From the NCBI GenBank assembly GCA_002346225.1, contig DDYY01000035.1:1-35189 (forward strand): a stretch of 35,189 bases of DNA, written 5' to 3'. A program made the translations under genes and the position numbers. The stretch comes from Bacteroidetes bacterium UBA3022. Lineage in GTDB: Bacteria > Bacteroidota > Bacteroidia > Chitinophagales > BACL12. The notes beneath the pieces were generated by a model that saw only the letters and a list, made by a program, of their open reading frames with translations, was not told where the DNA came from and ran no database searches. This document shows, one piece after another, positions 23,413 to 31,078 of the stretch (the first letter of the stretch is position 1; every line of letters starts with the position of its first letter).

Positions 23413-24894
23413 ATGGCCATTTTTGTTTTGATACTGTACACGTTAGCAATTACACTGCTGGTGCTGTATTGCCTGACGCAACTAAGTCTGGCCATCCATT
23501 ATATCAATTATCACCGTAAGCTAAAGCACGAACAGGTGGAGCAGGCTGATCCTATCAATCCGGCCGAGCTACCTGTTGTCACTGTTCAATTGCCGGTTTT
23601 TAACGAACTGTATGTGGTAGAGCGACTGATTGACGCTGTCGCTGTATTCAATTACCCCCCGCACTTGTTTGAAATCCAAGTACTGGACGACTCAACCGAT
23701 GAAACTGTTGACCTGGTAGCTGCGCGAGTGGCTTACTGGGCAGACAAGGGTGTAGACATCAAACAAATACGACGCATAGACCGAAAAGGCTATAAAGCAG
23801 GTGCTTTACAGGAGGGACTAGCCACTGCAAAAGGAGAGTTCGTAGCCATTTTCGATGCTGACTTTGTACCGGGACCTAATTTCCTGATGGACACTGTTTC
23901 CTATTTCAAGGACGAAAAGATAGCGGTTGTTCAGACACGCTGGGAGCATATCAATAAAGACTACAGTATGCTCACCAAAATCCAGGCGTTTGCTTTGGAT
24001 ATGCACTTTAGGGTTGAACAGTTGGGAAGAAATGCGGCCGGTTATTTCATGAATTTCAATGGAACTGCAGGCCTGTGGCGGAAAGCTGCTATTTACGATG
24101 CAGGCGGCTGGATGGCCGATACCCTTACCGAAGACTTAGATCTGAGTTACAGAGCTCAGTTAAAGGGCTGGAAATTCCGGTATATCGAGAATGTGAGCTC
24201 CCCGGCAGAACTCCCCACCGATATGAATGCGGTTAAATCGCAACAATACAGATGGAACAAGGGTGGAGCCGAAACAGCGCGGAAAATAGGTTTCAGTGTA
24301 TTGTCAGCACATTTACCCCTTAAGGTCAAGCTGCATGCCATTGCACACTTATTCAATACAACCAACTACATCTTTATCTTTCTAACAGCCATATTGAGCG
24401 TACCGCTTTTGCTGATTAAGAACACCTACATTCAATTCGATTTTTTCAAATACGCCAGCGTATTCCTTATCGGTTCTATATCCATTGGCTTTGCCTACTT
24501 CGTAGCTACGCGGCAGGGAGAAAAAGACAACCGTTCCACCTGGAGTACCTTTTTGAAGAGATTCCCCATTTTCCTGGCCATCACCATGGGCTTGTCGTTG
24601 CACAATGCACGAGCGGTTTTCAAAGGGTGGCTGGGACAACAATCGGCGTTCATCAGAACACCCAAGTTCAACATTGTTGGTGCCAGTGATGTATGGAAGA
24701 ACAAGAGCTATGTACCTTCGAAAATCTCATCGATAACTTACTTTGAAGGATTGTTCTGTTTGTATTTTCTATTCGGCATAGCAATGGGTATTTACTACGG
24801 TGACTATGGTTTGCTGCCTTTCCACTTATTGGCAGCGTTTGGATTTGGTATTATCTTTTATTTTTCGCTGAAACATAGCAGATACAAAGCATGA
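23413..24894 (+). CDS. Membrane glycosyltransferase family 2 (processive, cellulose synthase-like)
   Basis: A 493-residue membrane GT2. One N-terminal helix (residues 3-30) is followed by the catalytic domain with VTVQLPVFNELYVVERLIDA, QVLDDSTDETVD (first aspartate), FVAIFDADFVPG (DxD), DTLTEDLDLSYRAQLKG (TED base) and SQQYRWNKGGAE (the QxxRW motif typical of processive enzymes). About four C-terminal helices follow. It resembles plant CslA and ceramide glucosyltransferase-like bacterial proteins. No BcsB, PilZ domain or cellulase is present, so it is not a complete cellulose system. It overlaps the next gene by four bases (ATGA). The product, a glycan or glycolipid, is unknown. Confidence 0.86.
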   Translation: MAIFVLILYTLAITLLVLYCLTQLSLAIHYINYHRKLKHEQVEQADPINPAELPVVTVQLPVFNELYVVERLIDAVAVFNYPPHLFEIQVLDDSTDETVDLVAARVAYWADKGVDIKQIRRIDRKGYKAGALQEGLATAKGEFVAIFDADFVPGPNFLMDTVSYFKDEKIAVVQTRWEHINKDYSMLTKIQAFALDMHFRVEQLGRNAAGYFMNFNGTAGLWRKAAIYDAGGWMADTLTEDLDLSYRAQLKGWKFRYIENVSSPAELPTDMNAVKSQQYRWNKGGAETARKIGFSVLSAHLPLKVKLHAIAHLFNTTNYIFIFLTAILSVPLLLIKNTYIQFDFFKYASVFLIGSISIGFAYFVATRQGEKDNRSTWSTFLKRFPIFLAITMGLSLHNARAVFKGWLGQQSAFIRTPKFNIVGASDVWKNKSYVPSKISSITYFEGLFCLYFLFGIAMGIYYGDYGLLPFHLLAAFGFGIIFYFSLKHSRYKA

Positions 24895-26234
24895 GCCATG
24901 AACAAGCACCACATCCTGTTATAAGGTGTTGCTTGTATGTGCTCTTACTCGCCCCTTTGCTGGCGTTGCAATTGCTCTTCGACCGATCAGCTTCCGGCTG
25001 GGTAATTGGTCTTTACATGTTTTCTTTCCTCCCCTACTTGCTTATCTATAAATGGTGGAGGACACCCGGCGCATTGAAAGAAGCGCTCCTCGTTGGTGTA
25101 CTTATTCGAATATTGCTTCTACCAACCACCCCGACGCTAAGCGATGACTATTTCAGATATGCATGGGATGGTCAATTACAGGTCAACGATATAAATCCTT
25201 ACTCCTACCGCCCTTCCGAGCTCATACATCCAACAGATGTATCGACCAGTAATGGAAGCCTGGATACAGCTCTGTACCATCAATTGAATTCCAAGGACTA
25301 CTTTAGTATCTATCCCCCGGCAGCTCAGGCTCTCTTTTATGTAACTGCAGCGGCTGCCGGCAACGACCTCAACCTTCAGTTGCTGTTACTTAAGTTATTG
25401 CTCTTTCTCCCCGAGTTGCTTGTTATCTTGCTGCTTCCCGGTTTACTGGGACGTATGGGAATTGCTCCCTACCAATCTCTCCTTTATTTGCTAAACCCGT
25501 TGGTCATTGTTGAATTGACAGGCAATATTCATATGGAGTCGGCAATGATATCATTTTCCTTCCTTGCCCTGTACTTCTTCAGCCATCAAAAGCTGTATGT
25601 AGCAGCCATCATGCTGGGTATAGCATTGAGCTTTAAATTCAATATCCTATTGCTGTTTCCCTTATTATTACTACCCCTTTCCTTCAAGAAAGCCATTCCC
25701 TTCATAGCGGTAGCAGGAATTACCTTTATAGCAGGTTTCCTTTTTTATCTCAACCTCGAGACAGTCACCCATATCTTTAAAAGCATAGGACTTTACTTTC
25801 ATACTTTCGAGTTTAATGCCGGGGCTTTCAACTTGTACCGTTTGGGCGGACCGCTGACTTATATAGTAAGGGATATCTTCAGATTGCTTTTTCCCATAGC
25901 TACAGTAGCTCTTCTGGTGTTATTTTCTCTTCGCTCCCAGGTGAACACCATTGCCAGCCTTGCAGTATGGGTCCTAGGTTGCTATTTGTTACTATCGCCC
26001 ACAGTTCACCCCTGGTATATCACACCGCTTTTGTTTCTCAGCATATTCACTTCCATCCGATTTCCCTTCCTGTGGTCATTCTTGCTACCACTTTCCTACG
26101 CTGCCTATGCTACCACTGCGTATACGGAATCTATGTGGTTAATTGCTATTGAATATATCGTTGTATGGACGGCAGTAGCTCTTGAATGGAAGAAAGAAAG
26201 GATGAGCCTATTTGCCAGAGCTTCACATAGCTAG
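24891..26234 (+). CDS. GT-C fold polyprenyl-phosphate-sugar-dependent glycosyltransferase, probable
   Basis: Highly hydrophobic 447-residue protein with about 11-12 membrane helices. After the second or third helix comes the conserved loop TLSDDYFRYAWDGQLQVN, followed by INPYSYRPSEL, which has the acidic (D/E)D pair typical of GT-C mannosyltransferases of the GT87/PIG-M/MptB-like group. The YPPAAQALFY and NPLVIVELTGNIHMESAM segments fit the same group, and SPTVHPWYITPLLFL near the end carries another conserved histidine. These enzymes use polyprenyl-linked sugars on the outer face of the membrane, which the DPM1-like protein two genes upstream could supply. It starts inside the preceding stop codon. 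Confidence 0.75.
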   Translation: MSHEQAPHPVIRCCLYVLLLAPLLALQLLFDRSASGWVIGLYMFSFLPYLLIYKWWRTPGALKEALLVGVLIRILLLPTTPTLSDDYFRYAWDGQLQVNDINPYSYRPSELIHPTDVSTSNGSLDTALYHQLNSKDYFSIYPPAAQALFYVTAAAAGNDLNLQLLLLKLLLFLPELLVILLLPGLLGRMGIAPYQSLLYLLNPLVIVELTGNIHMESAMISFSFLALYFFSHQKLYVAAIMLGIALSFKFNILLLFPLLLLPLSFKKAIPFIAVAGITFIAGFLFYLNLETVTHIFKSIGLYFHTFEFNAGAFNLYRLGGPLTYIVRDIFRLLFPIATVALLVLFSLRSQVNTIASLAVWVLGCYLLLSPTVHPWYITPLLFLSIFTSIRFPFLWSFLLPLSYAAYATTAYTESMWLIAIEYIVVWTAVALEWKKERMSLFARASHS

Positions 26235-26581
26235 GCCCATTGGTGTATAATTGAGTTACAGGTTCCTCTGTCTTCTGGTGGATAGACATTTTACTTTCAA
26301 AACACAGTGTGCTTTTGTAAAATTTCGCCGGGCCTTGATAGGATAAATCAAGCTAAAGAAGAAGGTTACATCTGCCTCCTAATCAACCGGTATACAGGAA
26401 CTGTGCATTCATGTAATGGGTACTTATCACATTCTATCCAGATTGCCATGCAAGCCGGCTTCTTTTCTGTGGGTCTGCTTGTCAAAAAAAGTAAGACAGC
26501 ATTCAGTGGCAAATCACTTGAGATCGGACATAAAAAAAGGGTTCCCTCGGGAACCCTTTTGTATTTAGAAGTTAAGTATGA
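26235..26581 (+). other. Intergenic region without a confident gene
   Basis: These 347 bases separate the glycosyltransferase group from the convergent OmpA gene. A 92-codon open frame (26307-26585) runs through the terminator hairpin and into the OmpA stop codon, has no recognisable domain and no good promoter, and I do not accept it as a gene. Apart from the terminator at 26532-26560 and a ten-base palindrome AAGCCGGCTT at 26452-26461, I see nothing here. Confidence 0.5.
26532..26560 (-). terminator. Intrinsic terminator of the OmpA-family gene
   Basis: An 11-bp perfect stem (26535-26545 with 26550-26560, core GGGTTCC/GGAACCC) and a four-base loop, followed on the minus strand by a T7 tract. 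It starts 22 bases after the OmpA stop codon. The flanking A/T runs could also stop plus-strand transcription from the glycosyltransferase group. Confidence 0.85.
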
Positions 26582-28225
26582 TTAGTCAACGATGTGGAAC
26601 TCAACCCTTCTGTTCATCTGGTGCTCAGACTCGCGACGAGCATCAGGAATCAGGTTGTTGGCTTCACCTTCGTACTTCATTACAAAGCGGCTTTCAGCAA
26701 CACCTTTTGAAGTAAGGTATTCAATTGCAGCTTTTGCACGATTTTCAGAAAGCTTCAGGTTATAAGATTCGCTGGCACGTGTGTCTGCGTAACCTACAAC
26801 TTCAACTTTCAATTTGTCATACTGACCCATGATGTCTGCGATGTTAGCCAAAGAAGCAACAGCGTCAGGACGGATGTTGGATTTGTCAAGATCGAAGAAG
26901 ATCATTGGTAAGTACCAGTTGCTACCTGCACCCAGGTCGATACCTTTCAGTCTTTCGTCGATGATTTCATTTACTCTGTTCTCAGTCAGGAATACGTTCT
27001 GACAGTTTTCGATAGGCAGGTTTGGAGTAGAGAATGGTTCAGGGTCTTCGCTGTCTACACAACCATCTTTGTCGCTATCCAGAGAAACACCGTGTGTATC
27101 AACAGGAGTACCAGCAGGAGTGTTAGGCTCGCGATCGAGGTAGTCGATTACACCGTCATCATCAGCATCAGCCAACAAGTTAGCAGGATCAATTTCGCTC
27201 AATTTGTTGTAGATAAAGCCCAATGGGTTTACTTCCCACAATGGCTGCTGTGCATTTTTACCAATATTGAAACCCAGTGTTACCTGAGAGAAATGGTAAA
27301 CATCGCTGGCAGGTGTTTGAGTACCACCGGATTCCCAGCGCTGACCATCAATCAGGTTATCACCCATCAGGGTAGTTCTGTGTTCGAAACCTAATTCAAA
27401 GTTTCCTTTTTCACCCATTCTGAAGATTACACCAGCTCCAAGGCTTCCTGCCCAACGAAGGGTACGGTCTGAAGACTTCTCGAATGATTTAGTGCTGGTT
27501 TCGGCCAGTGTTTCATATGTACCATCCAAAGCATCAGCTACAGCCTGATCACGATCATCAGCAGTATTCATATTATTATCACTCAGTCCCTGAAGAATTC
27601 CAGCCCAATCGTAAATATCACCGTTGGCATCCGTAGCGTCGTAGTAAGTTGAGTAGGTCAACACACCACCACCGGCATATACATAAGGAAGAAAACGGGT
27701 TTCTGCCTTGTGGAAGTTCAGGTTATTGAGGTTGAAGATCAGGTCGACACCACCATCTATAACTGTTGAGTTATAGTTAGGAATCCAGACGTTATTAGAA
27801 TAATCTACACCATCTCCACGATCGGGATTATTGGCGAACTGACCATTCAAGACGCGGTTGTTTTCAATGGCGTGTGTGGAATTGTTGGTTCCGTAGATAT
27901 TTCCGTAAGAACCACGGATACGCAGACTTGTCAGGTAACCTAAGCCTTTGCGAATGTTCAGACCTACTCCGTAAGAGGGGCCGTCAGCGCTGCCAAAAAG
28001 TTCAGGCGCTACATCACCAGCTACGAAAGGCAGACCAAGGCTGATACCTATGTTCCACTTGTTGCGGGGTTTTGCAGGGAACGCATAGTCTCCTGCTTTG
28101 AATTGTTCGTGTTGCTCCATGCGGCTATCAGGGATCCATTCATCATTGATGACTGGCTCGATCTGAGCGAAAGCGGCAGTGCTGGAAATCAGCAGAGCGA
28201 TGGTTAAGATTCTTCGGGTAATCAT
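26582..28225 (-). CDS. OmpA family outer membrane protein
   Basis: A 547-residue outer-membrane protein. It has a signal peptide (MITRRILTIALLISSTAAFAQ, start at 28225 chosen because the longer open frame adds 22 residues before this signal). An N-terminal region of about 330 residues probably forms a beta-barrel (IGISLGLPFVAGDVAPELFG, many aromatic strands). Two thrombospondin-3-like Asp-rich calcium repeats follow (DADDDGVIDYLDREP, DSDKDGCVDSEDPEP). The C-terminal OmpA peptidoglycan-binding domain is FFDLDKSNIRPDAVASLANI, VVGYADTRASESYNLKLSEN and the HQMNRRVEFHIVD end. It has its own strong promoter and terminator, suggesting an abundant monocistronic structural protein. Confidence 0.92.
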   Translation of the reverse strand: MITRRILTIALLISSTAAFAQIEPVINDEWIPDSRMEQHEQFKAGDYAFPAKPRNKWNIGISLGLPFVAGDVAPELFGSADGPSYGVGLNIRKGLGYLTSLRIRGSYGNIYGTNNSTHAIENNRVLNGQFANNPDRGDGVDYSNNVWIPNYNSTVIDGGVDLIFNLNNLNFHKAETRFLPYVYAGGGVLTYSTYYDATDANGDIYDWAGILQGLSDNNMNTADDRDQAVADALDGTYETLAETSTKSFEKSSDRTLRWAGSLGAGVIFRMGEKGNFELGFEHRTTLMGDNLIDGQRWESGGTQTPASDVYHFSQVTLGFNIGKNAQQPLWEVNPLGFIYNKLSEIDPANLLADADDDGVIDYLDREPNTPAGTPVDTHGVSLDSDKDGCVDSEDPEPFSTPNLPIENCQNVFLTENRVNEIIDERLKGIDLGAGSNWYLPMIFFDLDKSNIRPDAVASLANIADIMGQYDKLKVEVVGYADTRASESYNLKLSENRAKAAIEYLTSKGVAESRFVMKYEGEANNLIPDARRESEHQMNRRVEFHIVD

Positions 28226-28260
28226 GACTTGCTTGTTTTTAAACTGTTTTAAAAGCGGCA

Positions 28261-28292
28261 CAAAAATAAACTTGTGCTTGATTTTATCCAAA
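28261..28292 (-). promoter_or_regulatory. Promoter of the OmpA-family gene
   Basis: On the minus strand TTTG (28289-28292), a 20-base spacer, then TATTTTTG (28261-28268). Both elements fit the Bacteroidota consensus. The start is predicted near 28255, leaving about 30 bases of leader before the ATG at 28225. Confidence 0.68.
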
Positions 28293-28382
28293 ATTTATTC
28301 AATTAAGGATAAAAGATAATATACCCCTTCAGGCATAAGTCACCTGTACCGAAACAAAACTAAGCCAAAAATTGAGTGGAGC

Positions 28383-28403
28383 AAAAAAAATGGGCTTTTT
28401 TTT
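28383..28403 (-). terminator. Weak A/T hairpin after the T9SS type B gene
   Basis: An A8 run and a T8 run flank a five-base TGGGC loop, so an all-A/T stem with a U tract can form in either direction. The lack of G-C pairs makes termination uncertain. It lies 33 bases past the stop codon of the T9SS type B gene. Confidence 0.3.
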
Positions 28404-28435
28404 ACGTTACAAATGCGCTGATTGTGAAAAGACTT

Positions 28436-30292
28436 CTAGCGCAACAGGGACACAGTGCCTGTTTTCAGCAATTCATTGCCGTTAATAGTGGTGGCTTTCA
28501 CCAGGAACATATAGGTTCCAACCTCCTGCTCTGTGTCGTTATACATACCATTCCATCCTTTACTGATATCTTCTGATCTGAAAATCTCTTCTCCCCAGCG
28601 GTTATAAATGATCATTTCAAATTCTTCTAAGAAATCTGCCCGCACCATAAACATGTCATTCAGTCCGTCGCCATTAGGCGTAAAAGCGTTAGGCACGGTA
28701 AAATCGAGTTGCACATTGACGGTTACCTGGTCCGAAGCCGTACAACCATTTTCATCCGTAATCAAAATGGAATACGTAGTGGTATTGTCGGGTGAAGCAA
28801 CAGGGTTTAAGCAATCTGTACAGCTTAAATCTGTCGTAGGCAACCATTCAATCGTATAAGTACCGGTGGCATTGGTTTCCGCATCCAGCACTGTCTGACC
28901 GCCAAAAGGAATAATCGGGTTGGTGCCCGCATCTACCTCCAGTTCTTCAGGTTGTTCCAGTACTTGTGTAACAACAACCTCGCAGCCATTGGCATCTGTC
29001 AATGTGTAAGTATACGTACCTGCAGTAAGCAAATCAAACAAAGAATCTGTTCCTGACGACGCACCATCACTAATGGTATAAGGCAACACACCACCACCCG
29101 GATTCAGGTATATATAGCCATCACTGCCTTCAAAACAGGTAATATCCTGAAAATCATCTACTGTAAGGGTTAACTCCGCCGGTTCGGTGATGACGAATTC
29201 GAAGTCCAGTGCGCAACCATCCTCTTCCTCTACAGAGACAGTATAGGTTCCCGGACCGAGCCCTGTGATATTATCGGTGGTGGCTCCGGTGGACCATTCA
29301 TATATCATGGGATTGGAGTTCCCTGTAACATTCAGGTCAATGAAACCATCGGCATCGCCAAAACACTGAATCAATCCCAGGTTCCAGTCCACGTCAAAAG
29401 GAGCACTGATGGTAACCGTTGCTGAATCGGTGTATACCATACCATCGCAAAGTGCAACCTCCGCGATATAGGTCGTGGTAACTGACGGTGCCACCACGAT
29501 GCTATCGCCCGTACCTACAATATCTCCTGTGGAAGCATCGTACCATGTAATGGCATCGGCCAGGTATTGCCATGATTCACCGGCAGCATCCCATTCGGTG
29601 GCATTTCTACCGGGAGCAGTAAAAGCCACTGTGCCATCCTGGTTGTGGATACCCTGGGTGGCAATCCCTAAATCCCAGGTAGTACAGACATCTACATCAA
29701 TCAAATGATTAATAATATTATTGGAAGTCTCGTACAGCACAATCTGGAATGTTCCCTCAAAGCTGGTGCAGGAAAAAAGCGGAACATCTTCGTAAGTGAT
29801 AATCATCCTTCTATTGGGCGCAGTGCCCACCAGTTCGTAAAAGATGCAATTGGCACAAAGGCCGGTATGCCAATCGGTCCAGGGACCAAATATGGTTGTT
29901 TTGGGCACATTCCCTGCTGCAGATGGTATAGGACCATCGGGCGTCCAGTTGGTGGCCCATCCCCCTACCGGCGTTACAAAGCTGATCCAGCCATTGGAAC
30001 AGATATAAAACTCATCATAGACCTCTCCGAAAAAACAGAAATCAAACCCGATATCGTAGGGACCGGTATAGGTATCATCTACCATGTTGACGACTGTGCC
30101 TCCAACAGGTTCAGGTGAATAAGGGATAGAGTCTACAGAGTATGATTCTGTGCTGTAGCTGCCGTCGACAACTGCAAATAAGGTCACCGGGTCATCTGAA
30201 CAAACAACAGTATCCTGAAACACGGTAATTCCCTGGGCCGAAATACCGAGGGCAGTCAGAAAGAAGACCACGGCAGAGAGTGTCTTTTTCAT
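28436..30292 (-). CDS. SprB-repeat protein with T9SS type B sorting domain
   Basis: Secreted cell-surface protein of 618 residues. The signal peptide is KKTLSAVVFFLTALGISAQ (residues 2-20). A nidogen-like beta domain at about 60-240 includes DIGFDFCFFGEVYDEFYICS and TTIFGPWTDWHTGLC, with several cysteines. Two SprB-type repeats follow at about 305-380 (CFGDADGFIDLN, then GPGTYTVSVEEEDGC) and 383-455 (CFEGSDGYIYLN, then AGTYTYTLTDANGC). An Ig-like stretch and the C-terminal type B sorting domain (VPNAFTPNGDGLNDMFMV, IYNRWGEEIF, WNGMYND) span about 530-618. Type B substrates are usually exported by T9SS and attached or released; SprB-like repeats occur in gliding adhesins, but no other gliding gene is present here. 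Confidence 0.9.
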   Translation of the reverse strand: MKKTLSAVVFFLTALGISAQGITVFQDTVVCSDDPVTLFAVVDGSYSTESYSVDSIPYSPEPVGGTVVNMVDDTYTGPYDIGFDFCFFGEVYDEFYICSNGWISFVTPVGGWATNWTPDGPIPSAAGNVPKTTIFGPWTDWHTGLCANCIFYELVGTAPNRRMIITYEDVPLFSCTSFEGTFQIVLYETSNNIINHLIDVDVCTTWDLGIATQGIHNQDGTVAFTAPGRNATEWDAAGESWQYLADAITWYDASTGDIVGTGDSIVVAPSVTTTYIAEVALCDGMVYTDSATVTISAPFDVDWNLGLIQCFGDADGFIDLNVTGNSNPMIYEWSTGATTDNITGLGPGTYTVSVEEEDGCALDFEFVITEPAELTLTVDDFQDITCFEGSDGYIYLNPGGGVLPYTISDGASSGTDSLFDLLTAGTYTYTLTDANGCEVVVTQVLEQPEELEVDAGTNPIIPFGGQTVLDAETNATGTYTIEWLPTTDLSCTDCLNPVASPDNTTTYSILITDENGCTASDQVTVNVQLDFTVPNAFTPNGDGLNDMFMVRADFLEEFEMIIYNRWGEEIFRSEDISKGWNGMYNDTEQEVGTYMFLVKATTINGNELLKTGTVSLLR

Positions 30293-30356
30293 AATGGTAG
30301 GCTAAAAATACAACGTTTCTACAGAAACCTATTGGTAATCAGCCATATGAATGTCA

Positions 30357-31016
30357 TTAATCGGTAGAGCGGTTGAGAAAATATACCAATGGCTGCAAGG
30401 CCTTCAGGCTATCGGCCAGACGCTCCCCAAAATCATCTGCACTGACTTCCCTATCTGAAAATGTCGAACTTGCAATGAAACTCTTTTGCTTCAAATGGGC
30501 TATTGCAGGGTTATCGGCCTCGTATCCCTTAGGCTTCGTTTTGAGGGTAAAGTCGTCCAGTCCCTCGTACCATTTCGTGAAAGACTTTGCTCGCAGTATC
30601 TTATTGAATTCAGCGAGGTTGTAGTCAATTTCCTGCCTGATAGCGTTAAGTGCCGGACCATCGGGCATGTACCAGCCACCACCAGCAAAATTAGCTCCCG
30701 GCTCGAGGTGGAAATAGTAGCCGGCACGGGCAATTTTCTTCCCCCCGGCAGTGAGGGAACAGGCGAAATTCGTCTTGTAAGGATTCTTATTCTTGGAAAA
30801 CCGTACGTCCCGATTGATACGAAACAGCGTTTGCTTCACTTCCAGGCCTTCCAGTGTTGCATCGGCCTGTTGTATATCGCGCAACAGCACCTGCACAAAA
30901 GCTGCAAAGTTCTCACGGGCCTGATCATATCGTTTTCGATTAGCATCGAACCATTCCTTCTGATTGTTTTGCTTCAGGTCTTTCAGAAACCGGAGTGTAG
31001 TCGCTTCTATTTTCAT
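30357..31016 (-). CDS. DUF2461 (TIGR02453) family protein
   Basis: A 219-residue cytoplasmic protein of the DUF2461/TIGR02453 family, function unknown. Family marks are TLRFLKDLKQNNQKEWFDAN, RYDQARENFAAFVQ, LFRINRDVRFSKNKNPYKTN, the GYYFHLEPGANFAGGGWYMP block and a C-terminal LKALQPLVYFLN. Size and motif order are typical. It is divergent from the ABC-F gene with a 62-base gap. A weak minus-strand -7 element (TAACTTCG at 31035-31042, with TTG 21 bases further upstream) may drive it. Nothing odd is seen in the sequence. Confidence 0.88.
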   Translation of the reverse strand: MKIEATTLRFLKDLKQNNQKEWFDANRKRYDQARENFAAFVQVLLRDIQQADATLEGLEVKQTLFRINRDVRFSKNKNPYKTNFACSLTAGGKKIARAGYYFHLEPGANFAGGGWYMPDGPALNAIRQEIDYNLAEFNKILRAKSFTKWYEGLDDFTLKTKPKGYEADNPAIAHLKQKSFIASSTFSDREVSADDFGERLADSLKALQPLVYFLNRSTD

Positions 31017-31066
31017 TTTATTGGCGTTGTATGACGAAGTTATAAAAGTATACAGAACCGCTTCAA

Positions 31067-31074
31067 TACCTTTG
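31067..31074 (+). promoter_or_regulatory. -7 element for the ABC-F gene
   Basis: TACCTTTG followed by CAGC is a perfect TAnnTTTG match that ends five bases before the ATG at 31079. The predicted start therefore falls at the start codon itself. No -33 TTG is visible, so the promoter is only partly supported. Confidence 0.45.
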
Positions 31075-31078
31075 CAGC

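Noticed and set aside
23413..26234. A cellulose synthase operon
   Set aside because: The QxxRW glycosyltransferase lacks a PilZ domain, and no BcsB-, BcsC- or cellulase-like gene is adjacent.
26452..26461. AAGCCGGCTT palindrome as an operator
   Set aside because: Ten-base palindromes occur by chance at this scale, it has no promoter next to it and no second copy was noticed.
26307..26585. A 92-codon open frame in the gap before the OmpA gene
   Set aside because: It reads through a strong terminator hairpin and into the OmpA stop codon, and has no domain, promoter or coupled neighbour.
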